DNA of 23,491 nt from Gammaproteobacteria bacterium (GTDB lineage Bacteria; Pseudomonadota; Gammaproteobacteria; Immundisolibacterales; Immundisolibacteraceae): assembly GCA_003645395.1 (NCBI GenBank), contig QNFC01000006.1, positions 1 to 23,491 on the forward strand, in the 5' to 3' direction. Within the stretch, counting starts at the first letter, position 1. Each line of letters begins with the position of its first letter. Positions 7,356 to 13,857 of this stretch are shown in pieces. The position numbers and the translations under genes are program-made. A model generated the notes under the pieces. The model ran no database searches. It worked only from the letters and a program-made list of their open reading frames with translations, and was not told where the DNA came from.

Positions 7356-8027
7356 TTAATTAATGCTAATTAACTCAACGTCGAACAGCAGTACCTGGTC
7401 CGGGCCGATGCTTGGTGGTGCGTTTTGGCCGTATGCCAGTTCTGGCGGGATCGTCAGGCGGTAAGTTTCGCCAGGTTTCATTAGCTGCAGTGCTTCCTGC
7501 CAGCCGGGGATTACCTGGGCCACGTTGAAGGTGGCCGGTGTCCCGCGATCAAAAGAACTATCAAATTGGGTGCCATCCACCAGCGTACCGCGGTAATGGA
7601 CGGTGACATCAGCCGTATCAGTGGGTGATGTGCCTTCTTTTACGGCGGTGACAACCACGTATTGCAATCCGGACTCCGTTTCGATGACGCCTTCGGCAAT
7701 GCGGTTTTTAGCCAGGTAGTCACTGCCCAATTCTTTATTTTTGAGCGCTTGTTGGCCCTGTTGATCATTTTGCTGTTCCTGGAATTTTTGCACGGCGGCC
7801 ATTTGCTGCTCGGGTGTCAGCTGTGCGGTGCCGGCGGCGGCGTCAAGAATGGAGGCAGAGACAACGGCCATGTCCACATCAAGTTTATCGCGGATAAGAC
7901 TGTTAGCGATCTGTTGGCCAATGGCGTAACTGAATTGAGCGCGATCGCTGCTTAAGTCAATTTTAGCGGCGGTAGATAGGGACGCGCCGGTCAAAAGAGT
8001 GGCGGCAAGAATAACTCGCGGTAGCAT
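7356..8027 (-). CDS. FKBP-type peptidyl-prolyl cis-trans isomerase, periplasmic (FkpA/Mip-like)
   Basis: Foldase of 223 residues that isomerises Xaa-Pro bonds in envelope proteins. The signal peptide covers about 1-21. An FKBP_N dimerisation region (about 25-100, with DRAQFSYAIGQQIANSL and a Gln-rich helix) leads to the FKBP_C catalytic domain (about 115-222). Active-site aromatic and polar residues are present: Tyr145 in VTVHYRGTL, Phe155-Asp156 in GTQFDSSF, Val172-Ile173 and Trp176 in QVIPGWQEAL, Tyr199 in ELAYG, and Phe215. The length fits Mip/FkpA-type proteins; the signal peptide argues against the cytosolic FklB type. A GGAG ribosome site lies a few bases before ATG 8027. The gene lies upstream of mrcB on the same strand, separated by the strong hairpin at 7271-7301. 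Confidence 0.93.
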   Translation of the reverse strand: MLPRVILAATLLTGASLSTAAKIDLSSDRAQFSYAIGQQIANSLIRDKLDVDMAVVSASILDAAAGTAQLTPEQQMAAVQKFQEQQNDQQGQQALKNKELGSDYLAKNRIAEGVIETESGLQYVVVTAVKEGTSPTDTADVTVHYRGTLVDGTQFDSSFDRGTPATFNVAQVIPGWQEALQLMKPGETYRLTIPPELAYGQNAPPSIGPDQVLLFDVELISIN

Positions 8028-8180
8028 GGATATCTCCGGATACAGGATTAAAGAGGGCTAAGTGCTTTTTGATGCATGAAAGAGAACAGGGTTTGAATGT
8101 GATTGATTGGCAAAGTTCATTCACGTGCGGCGAAAGCCGGCGGAGCGTACCATGTTCGCTGCTAACCGGGCTAATTAGAC

Positions 8181-8186
8181 GAGGGG
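8181..8186 (+). promoter_or_regulatory. Ribosome binding site fixing the thiol dioxygenase start
   Basis: GAGGGG lies seven bases before ATG 8194. This favours 8194 over the in-frame TTG at 8188, which would overlap the site. Confidence 0.6.
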
Positions 8187-8193
8187 TTTGTTC

Positions 8194-8727
8194 ATGTTTG
8201 ATGTTGATCTGTTTGTAACCGAATGCAAGGCAGCACTGTCAGCGCCAGAGCCTAAACTGGTGGTGGAGCGCCTGTTGCGTGAGGCGATGGCCGATGTCGA
8301 CGGCCTGCGCGAGGCCCTGGGCGGTGGTGCGGAGGCGGTATTTCAGCCGCTTTATCGCTCACCAGAGTTGACCGTGGCCAACATGTCTACCGCGCCCGGT
8401 TCGACCAGTCCGATTCACAACCACTGTATGTGGGGGGTGATCGGCGTCTATGCCGGTCAGGAAGATAACTTTCTCTACCAACGTGGTGCTAATGGCCTGG
8501 AACAGGTAGGCACTAAATCACTGCGCACTGCTGACGTGTATGTAATGCCGACCGACCTGATTCACGCTATTAATAATCCTCTTGGTGAGTTCAACGCCGC
8601 ACTACACGTTTATGGTGGTGACCTGGTGGAGCGGCCGGGGCGCAGCATCTGGAATCCGGAATCTGACGAAGAAGAGGATTACGATATCAAGCAGATACTG
8701 GCTTATACACAGCAACTGAGTAGTTAA
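8194..8727 (+). CDS. Thiol dioxygenase, cysteine dioxygenase (CDO) type I family cupin
   Basis: Mononuclear non-haem iron enzyme of 177 residues that oxidises a small thiol (cysteine or 3-mercaptopropionate) to the sulfinate using O2. The three-histidine iron site is visible: His75 and His77 in SPIHNHCMWGVIGVYAGQE (the first cupin motif) and His124 in TDLIHAINNP (the second). His138 and Tyr140 in ALHVYGGDL correspond to the His-x-Tyr of the CDO outer-sphere triad. The substrate cannot be decided from sequence alone: most bacterial members are annotated as CDO, but several prefer 3-mercaptopropionate. The acidic stretch ESDEEEDYD near the C-terminus is typical of marine relatives. It stands alone on the plus strand, divergent from the FKBP gene and convergent with the AhpD-like gene. 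Confidence 0.85.
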   Translation: MFDVDLFVTECKAALSAPEPKLVVERLLREAMADVDGLREALGGGAEAVFQPLYRSPELTVANMSTAPGSTSPIHNHCMWGVIGVYAGQEDNFLYQRGANGLEQVGTKSLRTADVYVMPTDLIHAINNPLGEFNAALHVYGGDLVERPGRSIWNPESDEEEDYDIKQILAYTQQLSS

Positions 8728-8734
8728 CTACTCA
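8717..8734. terminator. Perfect palindrome at a convergent gene junction (weak terminator candidate)
   Basis: TGAGTAGTTAACTACTCA is an 18-base perfect palindrome containing the stop codon of the dioxygenase gene and lying 16 bases from the stop of the convergent AhpD-like gene. It can form a hairpin of about seven pairs. There is no strong T-run, so terminator function is a guess; it could equally be a protein-binding site. Confidence 0.35.
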
Positions 8735-8749
8735 ATTCGAGCGCAAAAA

Positions 8750-9292
8750 TTAATCACGGTCAGTATTGCTGGGCAGGTAACCATTGTCGGCCAGGTACTC
8801 GCCGCGCTCGCGCACATAAGCATCGCTGCCATCCACCCCGCTACCATCGACCCAGCGGTTGAAAAAATTGTGCAGCGCGCAGACGGTGATGGCGCTATGC
8901 AGGGCATCGTCACTCCAGCCGGCGGCTCTGACAGCATCGGCGTCTGCGCGGGTCACCTTGCTCGGTGTCTGGGTCAGTTTTTTCACGTACTTCAATATCG
9001 GTTTAAACGGTTCATCAATGGGTGCCGTATCGATATCTTCAAGCAAGCTGGCCATCAGGCTGGTGTCTAGCCCCAGGGCCTCCGCGGCGGCGGTGTGCGC
9101 GCCGTGGCAGTAGTGGCACGCATTCAGGCCAGAACCGAAAGCAAAGATTAGCTCTCGCTGCATGACGGTTAGCGGTGAGTCGCTGCGCAAAATATGTTGT
9201 GCCAGCGGCAGTGCCACTTTGGCTGTCTCCGGGTAGAGACGAAACAGGTCGACCAGGTCTGCAGGTTCGGGCAGCGCGATCAGGTTTGCCAT
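8750..9292 (-). CDS. Carboxymuconolactone decarboxylase / AhpD-like peroxidase-related protein
   Basis: All-helical protein of 180 residues in the CMD/AhpD superfamily. The redox motif is intact: Cys59-His-Tyr-Cys62 followed by His66 in NACHYCHGAHTAAAEALG, the AhpD pattern that reduces peroxiredoxins or acts as a thiol peroxidase. The second half (FKPILKYVKKLTQTPSKVT, SDDALHSAITVCALHNFFNR) fits uncharacterised peroxidase-related proteins of this family. No peroxiredoxin gene is adjacent, so the partner is unknown. ATG 9292 is supported by GGAGGAG about seven bases upstream. The GST gene lies 19 bases upstream on the same strand, suggesting cotranscription. Confidence 0.85.
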   Translation of the reverse strand: MANLIALPEPADLVDLFRLYPETAKVALPLAQHILRSDSPLTVMQRELIFAFGSGLNACHYCHGAHTAAAEALGLDTSLMASLLEDIDTAPIDEPFKPILKYVKKLTQTPSKVTRADADAVRAAGWSDDALHSAITVCALHNFFNRWVDGSGVDGSDAYVRERGEYLADNGYLPSNTDRD

Positions 9293-9311
9293 TGCCTACT
9301 CCTCCATCAGT

Positions 9312-10010
9312 TTAATGTTTCTCAAATTGTTTGTTGCCGAACAGAATCGCCCGTTGCTGCTCATTTTGCGGCCCAGGTTTGGCCGGTCGTATGTCGGCCA
9401 TCACCTCTAGCCCCTTCGTGACGGCGGGCCGAGATTTAAGCCGGGTGATCCAGCGAGCAACGTTCGGGGTTGACTCTATATCGTGGCCCTGCCGCTCGTA
9501 ATGCAGGGCCCACGGCAGGATCGCCATATCGGCGATGGAGTATTCATCGCAGACAAAATCGCGGCCTTCTAGCTGCTTGTCGAGCACTCGGTAGATGCGC
9601 CCTGCTTCATTGGTGTAGCGATCAATTGCGTAAGCAATGGGCTCCGGCGCGTAGTCGCGAAAGTGATGGGCCTGACCAAACATTGGCCCGACGCTGGCCA
9701 TCTGGAACATCAACCATTGCAAAACGTTGTAACGACCGCGTGGTTCAATGGGCAGAAAGCGGCCGCATTTTTCAGCTAGATAGATCAGGATGGCGCCGCT
9801 TTCAAACAGTGAAATTGGTTCTCCGCCGGGGCCCTCCTGGTCGATCATGGCCGGCATCTTGTTATTGGGGCTAATTTTTAGAAACTCAGGCTTGAACTGA
9901 TCACCCTCGGCGATATTCACCACAAAGGTCTGGTAGGCCATCTCCAGCTCTTCGAGCAAAATCGTGACCTTAAATGCATTGGGGGTTGGCCAGATATACA
10001 GATCAATCAT
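9312..10010 (-). CDS. Glutathione S-transferase family protein, nu-class-like (YfcG/YghU type)
   Basis: Cytosolic protein of 232 residues with an N-terminal thioredoxin-like domain and an all-helical C-terminal domain. The N-terminus MIDLYIWPTPNAFKV matches the nu-class proteins YfcG/YghU, which use Thr9 and Asn11 (TPN) rather than a catalytic Tyr or Ser and act as GSH-dependent disulfide oxidoreductases. The cis-Pro segment is NNKMPAMID (49-57), and the glutathione gamma-glutamyl site is Glu70-Ser71 in LFESGAILIYLAEK. The C-terminal domain carries SIADMAILPW, the GST N-capping motif. Its start overlaps the stop of the C92 hydrolase gene by eight bases. The physiological substrate is unknown. 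Confidence 0.92.
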   Translation of the reverse strand: MIDLYIWPTPNAFKVTILLEELEMAYQTFVVNIAEGDQFKPEFLKISPNNKMPAMIDQEGPGGEPISLFESGAILIYLAEKCGRFLPIEPRGRYNVLQWLMFQMASVGPMFGQAHHFRDYAPEPIAYAIDRYTNEAGRIYRVLDKQLEGRDFVCDEYSIADMAILPWALHYERQGHDIESTPNVARWITRLKSRPAVTKGLEVMADIRPAKPGPQNEQQRAILFGNKQFEKH

Positions 10011-10860
10011 TCGTAGGCTCCTGACTTTTTTCTACGCGGGTGGCAGTGAGAGGTTCATCATTTGATGGCGCGTCATCCGCAGCCCCGGGTTTGCTCCACG
10101 GTAAATTGCGGTAAAAACCGCTCTCGTCGATGGGTACCAGTGGGTATTTGATAATGTCGAAATAGGGAGAGTAATCAAAGTCACGCGGTACTGCCAGGCG
10201 GGGATCGCGACGAAACATGCGTATTCCGGTCTCATCATCGAACTGGACCACTGGTAAAATCGGAAAACTGACGCTGGCAAAAGCTTCTGAAATAACTGTT
10301 GAGCAAACCGTTTTGGTGGGTGTCTGGACGTTGTGCTGAAACAGCACAGAACGCCAGTGTCTTGGCAGAATCGCCCAGGGGAACATTAGCCGTGCCAGAT
10401 CTAGCAGCTGGCGTACGTTATAGCCTTTACCGAGTTCATCAATGGCGTGGTTGATCACCCGCTGGCTGTCGACAAAGGTCAGTCCGCGCGGTCGGCAGAT
10501 ACGGATGTGTTCCGCATGATATTTACCCAGCGAAGTGAGTATTACTCCCTCGCCGAGTAATGCCTCGATGATTAGCGGATCCTGGGAGTCGCCCGCGTAA
10601 AGGCGCTCTATACGAGTACGCACCGCTTCGTTCTCGATGTCGTGGATGCGACCGATATAGAGGACGGAGTGTGACCAGGGACTCTGGGTGATGACCCGGA
10701 TTACTTCAGAAACCCGGCTGCGCCCTTCGATCAATAGCACGTCACCGGGGCGAATTTCGTGGCAGATGCGCTCGAAATCGCAGGGAGCTGGGTGCTTGCG
10801 CGGCTCTTCCGCCATTAGCCAGCGGGCGATCCAGTTATTCAGCGGATCCGTGAGCTTCAT
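10003..10860 (-). CDS. Permuted papain-like (YiiX/YebB, family C92) amidase/hydrolase
   Basis: Protein of 285 residues in the circularly permuted NlpC/P60 superfamily. The catalytic residues appear in permuted order: His64 in SPWSHSVLYIG, Glu99 in PLIIEALLGEGV, and the nucleophile Cys186 in KTVCSTVISEAF. The RPGDVLLIEGRSRVSEVI segment (37-54) is the usual entry to this fold. There is no obvious signal peptide, so it may act in the cytoplasm or at the membrane. Relatives are annotated as lipid- or peptidoglycan-linked hydrolases, but substrates are poorly known. The C-terminal 30 residues or so are rich in Asp, Glu, Pro and Ser and probably disordered. It overlaps the GST gene by eight bases and lies 24 bases after the nitrilase-type gene, so three or four genes here probably form one operon. 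Confidence 0.82.
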   Translation of the reverse strand: MKLTDPLNNWIARWLMAEEPRKHPAPCDFERICHEIRPGDVLLIEGRSRVSEVIRVITQSPWSHSVLYIGRIHDIENEAVRTRIERLYAGDSQDPLIIEALLGEGVILTSLGKYHAEHIRICRPRGLTFVDSQRVINHAIDELGKGYNVRQLLDLARLMFPWAILPRHWRSVLFQHNVQTPTKTVCSTVISEAFASVSFPILPVVQFDDETGIRMFRRDPRLAVPRDFDYSPYFDIIKYPLVPIDESGFYRNLPWSKPGAADDAPSNDEPLTATRVEKSQEPTND

Positions 10861-10884
10861 TTGGGCTTGACCTGGACTGGAAAA

Positions 10885-11721
10885 CTAAAGTGTGCGGCAA
10901 TGTTCCAGCGCTGGGAACTTTTCCCGCAGCCGTTCGAGTTTCTGCAGGCTAATTTCGGTAGTGGCGACACCGCTGCCCTGTTCTTCAAGCTCTGCGAGTA
11001 TGTCGCCCCAGGGCGAGACAATCATGCTGTGGCCCCAGGTTTGGCGACTACGCTGCCGGCTGGCGCCCTGGTCGGGTGCGATTAGATAACACTGGTTTTC
11101 AATCGCCCGGGCACGTAACAGAATTTCCCAGTGCGCCCGGCCGGTGGTGGCAGTAAACGCGGAGGGCAGTGCAACGATCTGGGCCCCCTCGAGCATCATT
11201 CTGCGAAATAGTTCGGGGAAGCGAATGTCGTAACAGATCGCCACGCCCAGTTTGCCCCAGGGGGTGTCGATCACGCAGCTCTGTTCACCCGGCTCGATGG
11301 TTGCCGACTCGTTGTACTGCTCGTTGCCGGAGCCGAGCGCCACGTCAAACAGGTGAATTTTATCGTAACGGCCAAGTATGTCGCCGTCTGGCCCGATGAT
11401 CAGACAGGCAGCGCGGACCTTTCCAGGGGTTTTGGCTGCCAACGGAATGGTGCCACCAACCAGATAAATGCCGTGCTTGCGGGCCTGGTCGAGCAGAAAC
11501 TGTTGAATCGGGCCTGCACCGGGAGTTTCTGCCAGCCCAACTTTGGCTTGAGCATCGGCCGACAGTACCGCAAAATTTTCAGGTAAAACGACGATCTGGG
11601 CGCCGGTGGCGACCGCACTGGCAATCAGGTTAGCAGCAGATTGCAGGTTCTGTTCGACCCTGTCCCCGGATACCATCTGAATAGCAGCCACTCGGGGAGT
11701 GTGGTTAATAGCGGTCAACAT
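10885..11721 (-). CDS. Carbon-nitrogen hydrolase (nitrilase superfamily, Nit1/Nit2-like amidase)
   Basis: Cytosolic amidase of 278 residues. The Glu-Lys-Cys triad of the superfamily is complete: Glu48 in VVLPENFAVL, Lys121 in GRYDKIHLFDV, and Cys163 in GVAICYDIRFPELFRR. The family length (about 270-280) and the DKIHLFDV and CYDIRFPE motifs point to the Nit branch, whose better known members hydrolyse deaminated glutathione or omega-amides of keto acids. A deaminated-glutathione amidase role would suit a glutathione-transferase neighbour, but this is inference. A strong AGGAGG lies about four bases before ATG 11721. It is the first gene of the minus-strand group and is divergent from the Gld-like ABC operon. 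Confidence 0.92.
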   Translation of the reverse strand: MLTAINHTPRVAAIQMVSGDRVEQNLQSAANLIASAVATGAQIVVLPENFAVLSADAQAKVGLAETPGAGPIQQFLLDQARKHGIYLVGGTIPLAAKTPGKVRAACLIIGPDGDILGRYDKIHLFDVALGSGNEQYNESATIEPGEQSCVIDTPWGKLGVAICYDIRFPELFRRMMLEGAQIVALPSAFTATTGRAHWEILLRARAIENQCYLIAPDQGASRQRSRQTWGHSMIVSPWGDILAELEEQGSGVATTEISLQKLERLREKFPALEHCRTL

Positions 11722-12138
11722 CAGCCTCCTGGCAGTGATAGCAGTGTTTTAGGTGGGGTGTAGCATTTTGATATCAGTGCATACGCGGAACCGATTTTCC
11801 TTTCCGCTGGTCGTTATTCTAACTCGGCAAGGGGCAAAGTTTGGTCGTTCGAAGTATCTGCCAGGATTGCGACCCGTGTGGAAATGGATCCATGAGGTTT
11901 TCCGGTGATTTATCAGCCCGCGCAGATGACTTGGTGTTCCTGCGTAACGGTCGAATTTTCGGTTTCTCGATATTCCCGCATAAAATACCGCGTCGTATAG
12001 CTAAAACTGGCCGTCGCCTGTTGCGTTGAGCTTTAAACAATAGCGATAATCCAACCGCGTTGTGTTCGGCCGGTTGATCGGTATGAACCTGCATCAACAT
12101 TGATACCTAATAATTTCAGATTTCAGGGAGAGCAGTCC
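11722..12138. other. Gene-free divergent intergenic region (417 bases)
   Basis: No credible gene is visible on either strand; short open frames here have no ribosome site and unconvincing composition. It must carry promoters for the nitrilase-type gene (minus) and the ABC operon (plus), but I could not assign convincing -35/-10 boxes. Small features only: a ten-base palindrome at 11884-11893 (ATGGATCCAT) and a weak inverted repeat at 12052-12076 (CAACCG/CGGTTG). Confidence 0.5.
12126..12132 (+). promoter_or_regulatory. Ribosome binding site fixing the ABC ATPase start
   Basis: GGGAGAG lies six bases before ATG 12139. The open frame extends further upstream but has no comparable site, and family alignments normally begin close to this position. 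Confidence 0.6.
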
Positions 12139-13116
12139 ATGCAAGCCATGGTCTCGGTCAGTCACCTCACGCGTAAATTCGGTGACTTTACGGCGGTGGA
12201 TGACCTTAGTTTTACAGTTCCAACTGGCGAAGTAGTTGGTTTTTTGGGCCCCAACGGCGCCGGTAAATCTACCACCATGAAAATGATTACCGGGTTTTTG
12301 ACACCGACCAGTGGACGCATAGAGGTCTGTGGCGCGGATATCGACATCGATCCGAAAGCGTCGAAAAAACAGCTCGGTTACCTGCCTGAAGGCGCGCCTA
12401 TGTATGGCGACATGACCACCGAGCGTTTTCTGGGTTTTATTGCCGAGATTCGTGGTTATCGCGGCGCTGAACTGAAGCGCCGAGTCGATATGGCCATTGA
12501 CCGCATCGAATTGGGTGAAGTACGTCACCAGACCATCGACACGCTTTCCAAAGGCTTTAAACGCCGGGTTGGGTTAGCCCAGGCCATATTGCACGACCCG
12601 CCCGTGCTGGTGCTCGACGAGCCGACCGACGGTCTCGACCCCAACCAGAAACACGAAGTGCGTAACCTGATCAGTGATATCGCCCACGATAAGGCGATTA
12701 TTATCTCGACGCATATTCTCGAAGAGGTCGATGCAGTCTGTACCCGCGCGCTGATTATCGACCGCGGTCGGTTGTTGGCAGACGGCACGCCCAGGGAGCT
12801 TGAAACCCGTGCGGAGGATCACAATGCTATCGAAATGGTAGTCGCTGTTGAAAAACAGGAGTTGGTTCGCAACGCTCTGCAACCGATCACTGGCGTCGCT
12901 CGCATCGACGTGACTCCTTTTGCCGCAGACACCGTTGCACTGCAACTGGTGCCCAACGGCGGCGTCGACCTGTTATTAACTGTTAATCAGGTGATTGCCG
13001 AACAGTTACTACCCGTACAGCAGATACACCAGCAGCGTGGCCAGCTCGAGCAGCTATTTCGACAACTAACCTTCGCTAATTCTGGCGATGTCGCCAGCCC
13101 GGGGGAGCTCTCATGA
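12139..13116 (+). CDS. ABC transporter ATP-binding protein, GldA-like
   Basis: Cytoplasmic ATPase subunit, 325 residues, of an ABC-2 exporter-type complex. Walker A is GPNGAGKST (37-45), the Q-loop lies near LGYLPEGAPMYGDMT, the signature is LSKGFKRRVGLAQA (136-149), Walker B is VLVLDEPTDGLDP (156-168) and the switch histidine is His192 in ISTHILEE. The LSKGF(K/R)xRVGLAQA signature and the downstream genes match the GldA family. The C-terminal 90 residues or so form the accessory domain seen in DrrA/GldA-like ATPases. The start is ATG 12139. It overlaps the permease gene by four bases (ATGA), making the first of four tightly packed genes. Confidence 0.92.
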   Translation: MQAMVSVSHLTRKFGDFTAVDDLSFTVPTGEVVGFLGPNGAGKSTTMKMITGFLTPTSGRIEVCGADIDIDPKASKKQLGYLPEGAPMYGDMTTERFLGFIAEIRGYRGAELKRRVDMAIDRIELGEVRHQTIDTLSKGFKRRVGLAQAILHDPPVLVLDEPTDGLDPNQKHEVRNLISDIAHDKAIIISTHILEEVDAVCTRALIIDRGRLLADGTPRELETRAEDHNAIEMVVAVEKQELVRNALQPITGVARIDVTPFAADTVALQLVPNGGVDLLLTVNQVIAEQLLPVQQIHQQRGQLEQLFRQLTFANSGDVASPGELS

Positions 13117-13844
13117 ACAACCTTGGGGTTATTTTCAAACGTGAGCTAGCGGGCTATTTTCTTACCCCGCTAGCCTATGTTTTTATCGTTATTTTTCTAT
13201 TTTTAAACGGTATTTTTACTTTTTATCTTGGCCAGTTTTTTGAACGCGGCCAGGCAGATTTGCAGCCGTTTTTTGAGTTTCACCCTTACCTTTATCTGAT
13301 TCTGATTCCGCCGGTAGCGATGCGCCTGTGGGCCGAAGAACGCAAAAGCGGCAGTATCGAGCTGCTGATGACACTGCCGGTGGGACTTGGCGAGGTGGTG
13401 CTGGGTAAATTTCTGGCGGCCTGGTGTTTCACTGCCGTGGCGCTACTCGGCACCTTTCCGGTGTGGTTAACGGTGAACTACCTGGGTGAGCCTGATAACG
13501 GCATCATTGTTGCCGGTTACCTGGGCAGTCTGTTGATGGCCGGCGCATATCTGGCGATTGGCAGTTGCATGTCGGCATTGACCAAAAACCAGGTGGTCGC
13601 GTTCGTGCTCAGCGTGGTGGTCTGCTTTCTGTTTATCGTTAGTGGTTTTCCCATGGTGCTGGATTTTTTCAGCGGCTGGGCACCTGCGGTGATCGTTAAC
13701 ACGGTGGCCTCGTTAAGTTTTCTGACTCACTTTGACGCCATCGTTCAAGGCGTAATTGACTTCAACGACATCATCTATTTTGCTTCGCTAATCGGTTTCT
13801 GGCTGTTTGCCACTGCCGTGTTGGTGGAACTGAAAAAAGCCTGA
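13113..13844 (+). CDS. ABC-2 type permease, GldF-like
   Basis: Inner-membrane permease of 243 residues with about six hydrophobic segments (near 15-40, 55-70, 95-120, 130-155, 165-190 and 220-240). The opening IFKRELAGYFLTPLAYVFIVIFLF, an aromatic-rich loop (FYLGQFFERGQADLQPFFEF) and MRLWAEERKSGSIELLMTLPV are the standard ABC2_membrane/GldF features; the EERKSGSIELLMTLP segment is the coupling helix region that contacts the ATPase. It starts inside the stop codon of the ATPase gene and is followed after 13 bases by the GldG-like gene. The cargo is unknown. Confidence 0.9.
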   Translation: MNNLGVIFKRELAGYFLTPLAYVFIVIFLFLNGIFTFYLGQFFERGQADLQPFFEFHPYLYLILIPPVAMRLWAEERKSGSIELLMTLPVGLGEVVLGKFLAAWCFTAVALLGTFPVWLTVNYLGEPDNGIIVAGYLGSLLMAGAYLAIGSCMSALTKNQVVAFVLSVVVCFLFIVSGFPMVLDFFSGWAPAVIVNTVASLSFLTHFDAIVQGVIDFNDIIYFASLIGFWLFATAVLVELKKA

Positions 13845-13857
13845 GCTGGAGCCCGCA

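Noticed and set aside
7362..7381. AT-rich inverted repeat near the FKBP stop codon
   Set aside because: Short arms of pure A/T pairs; too weak to call, and the hairpin at 7271-7301 is the stronger candidate.
11841..12029. Open frame of 62 codons in the intergenic region
   Set aside because: No ribosome site, no recognisable family, and composition unlike the neighbouring genes.
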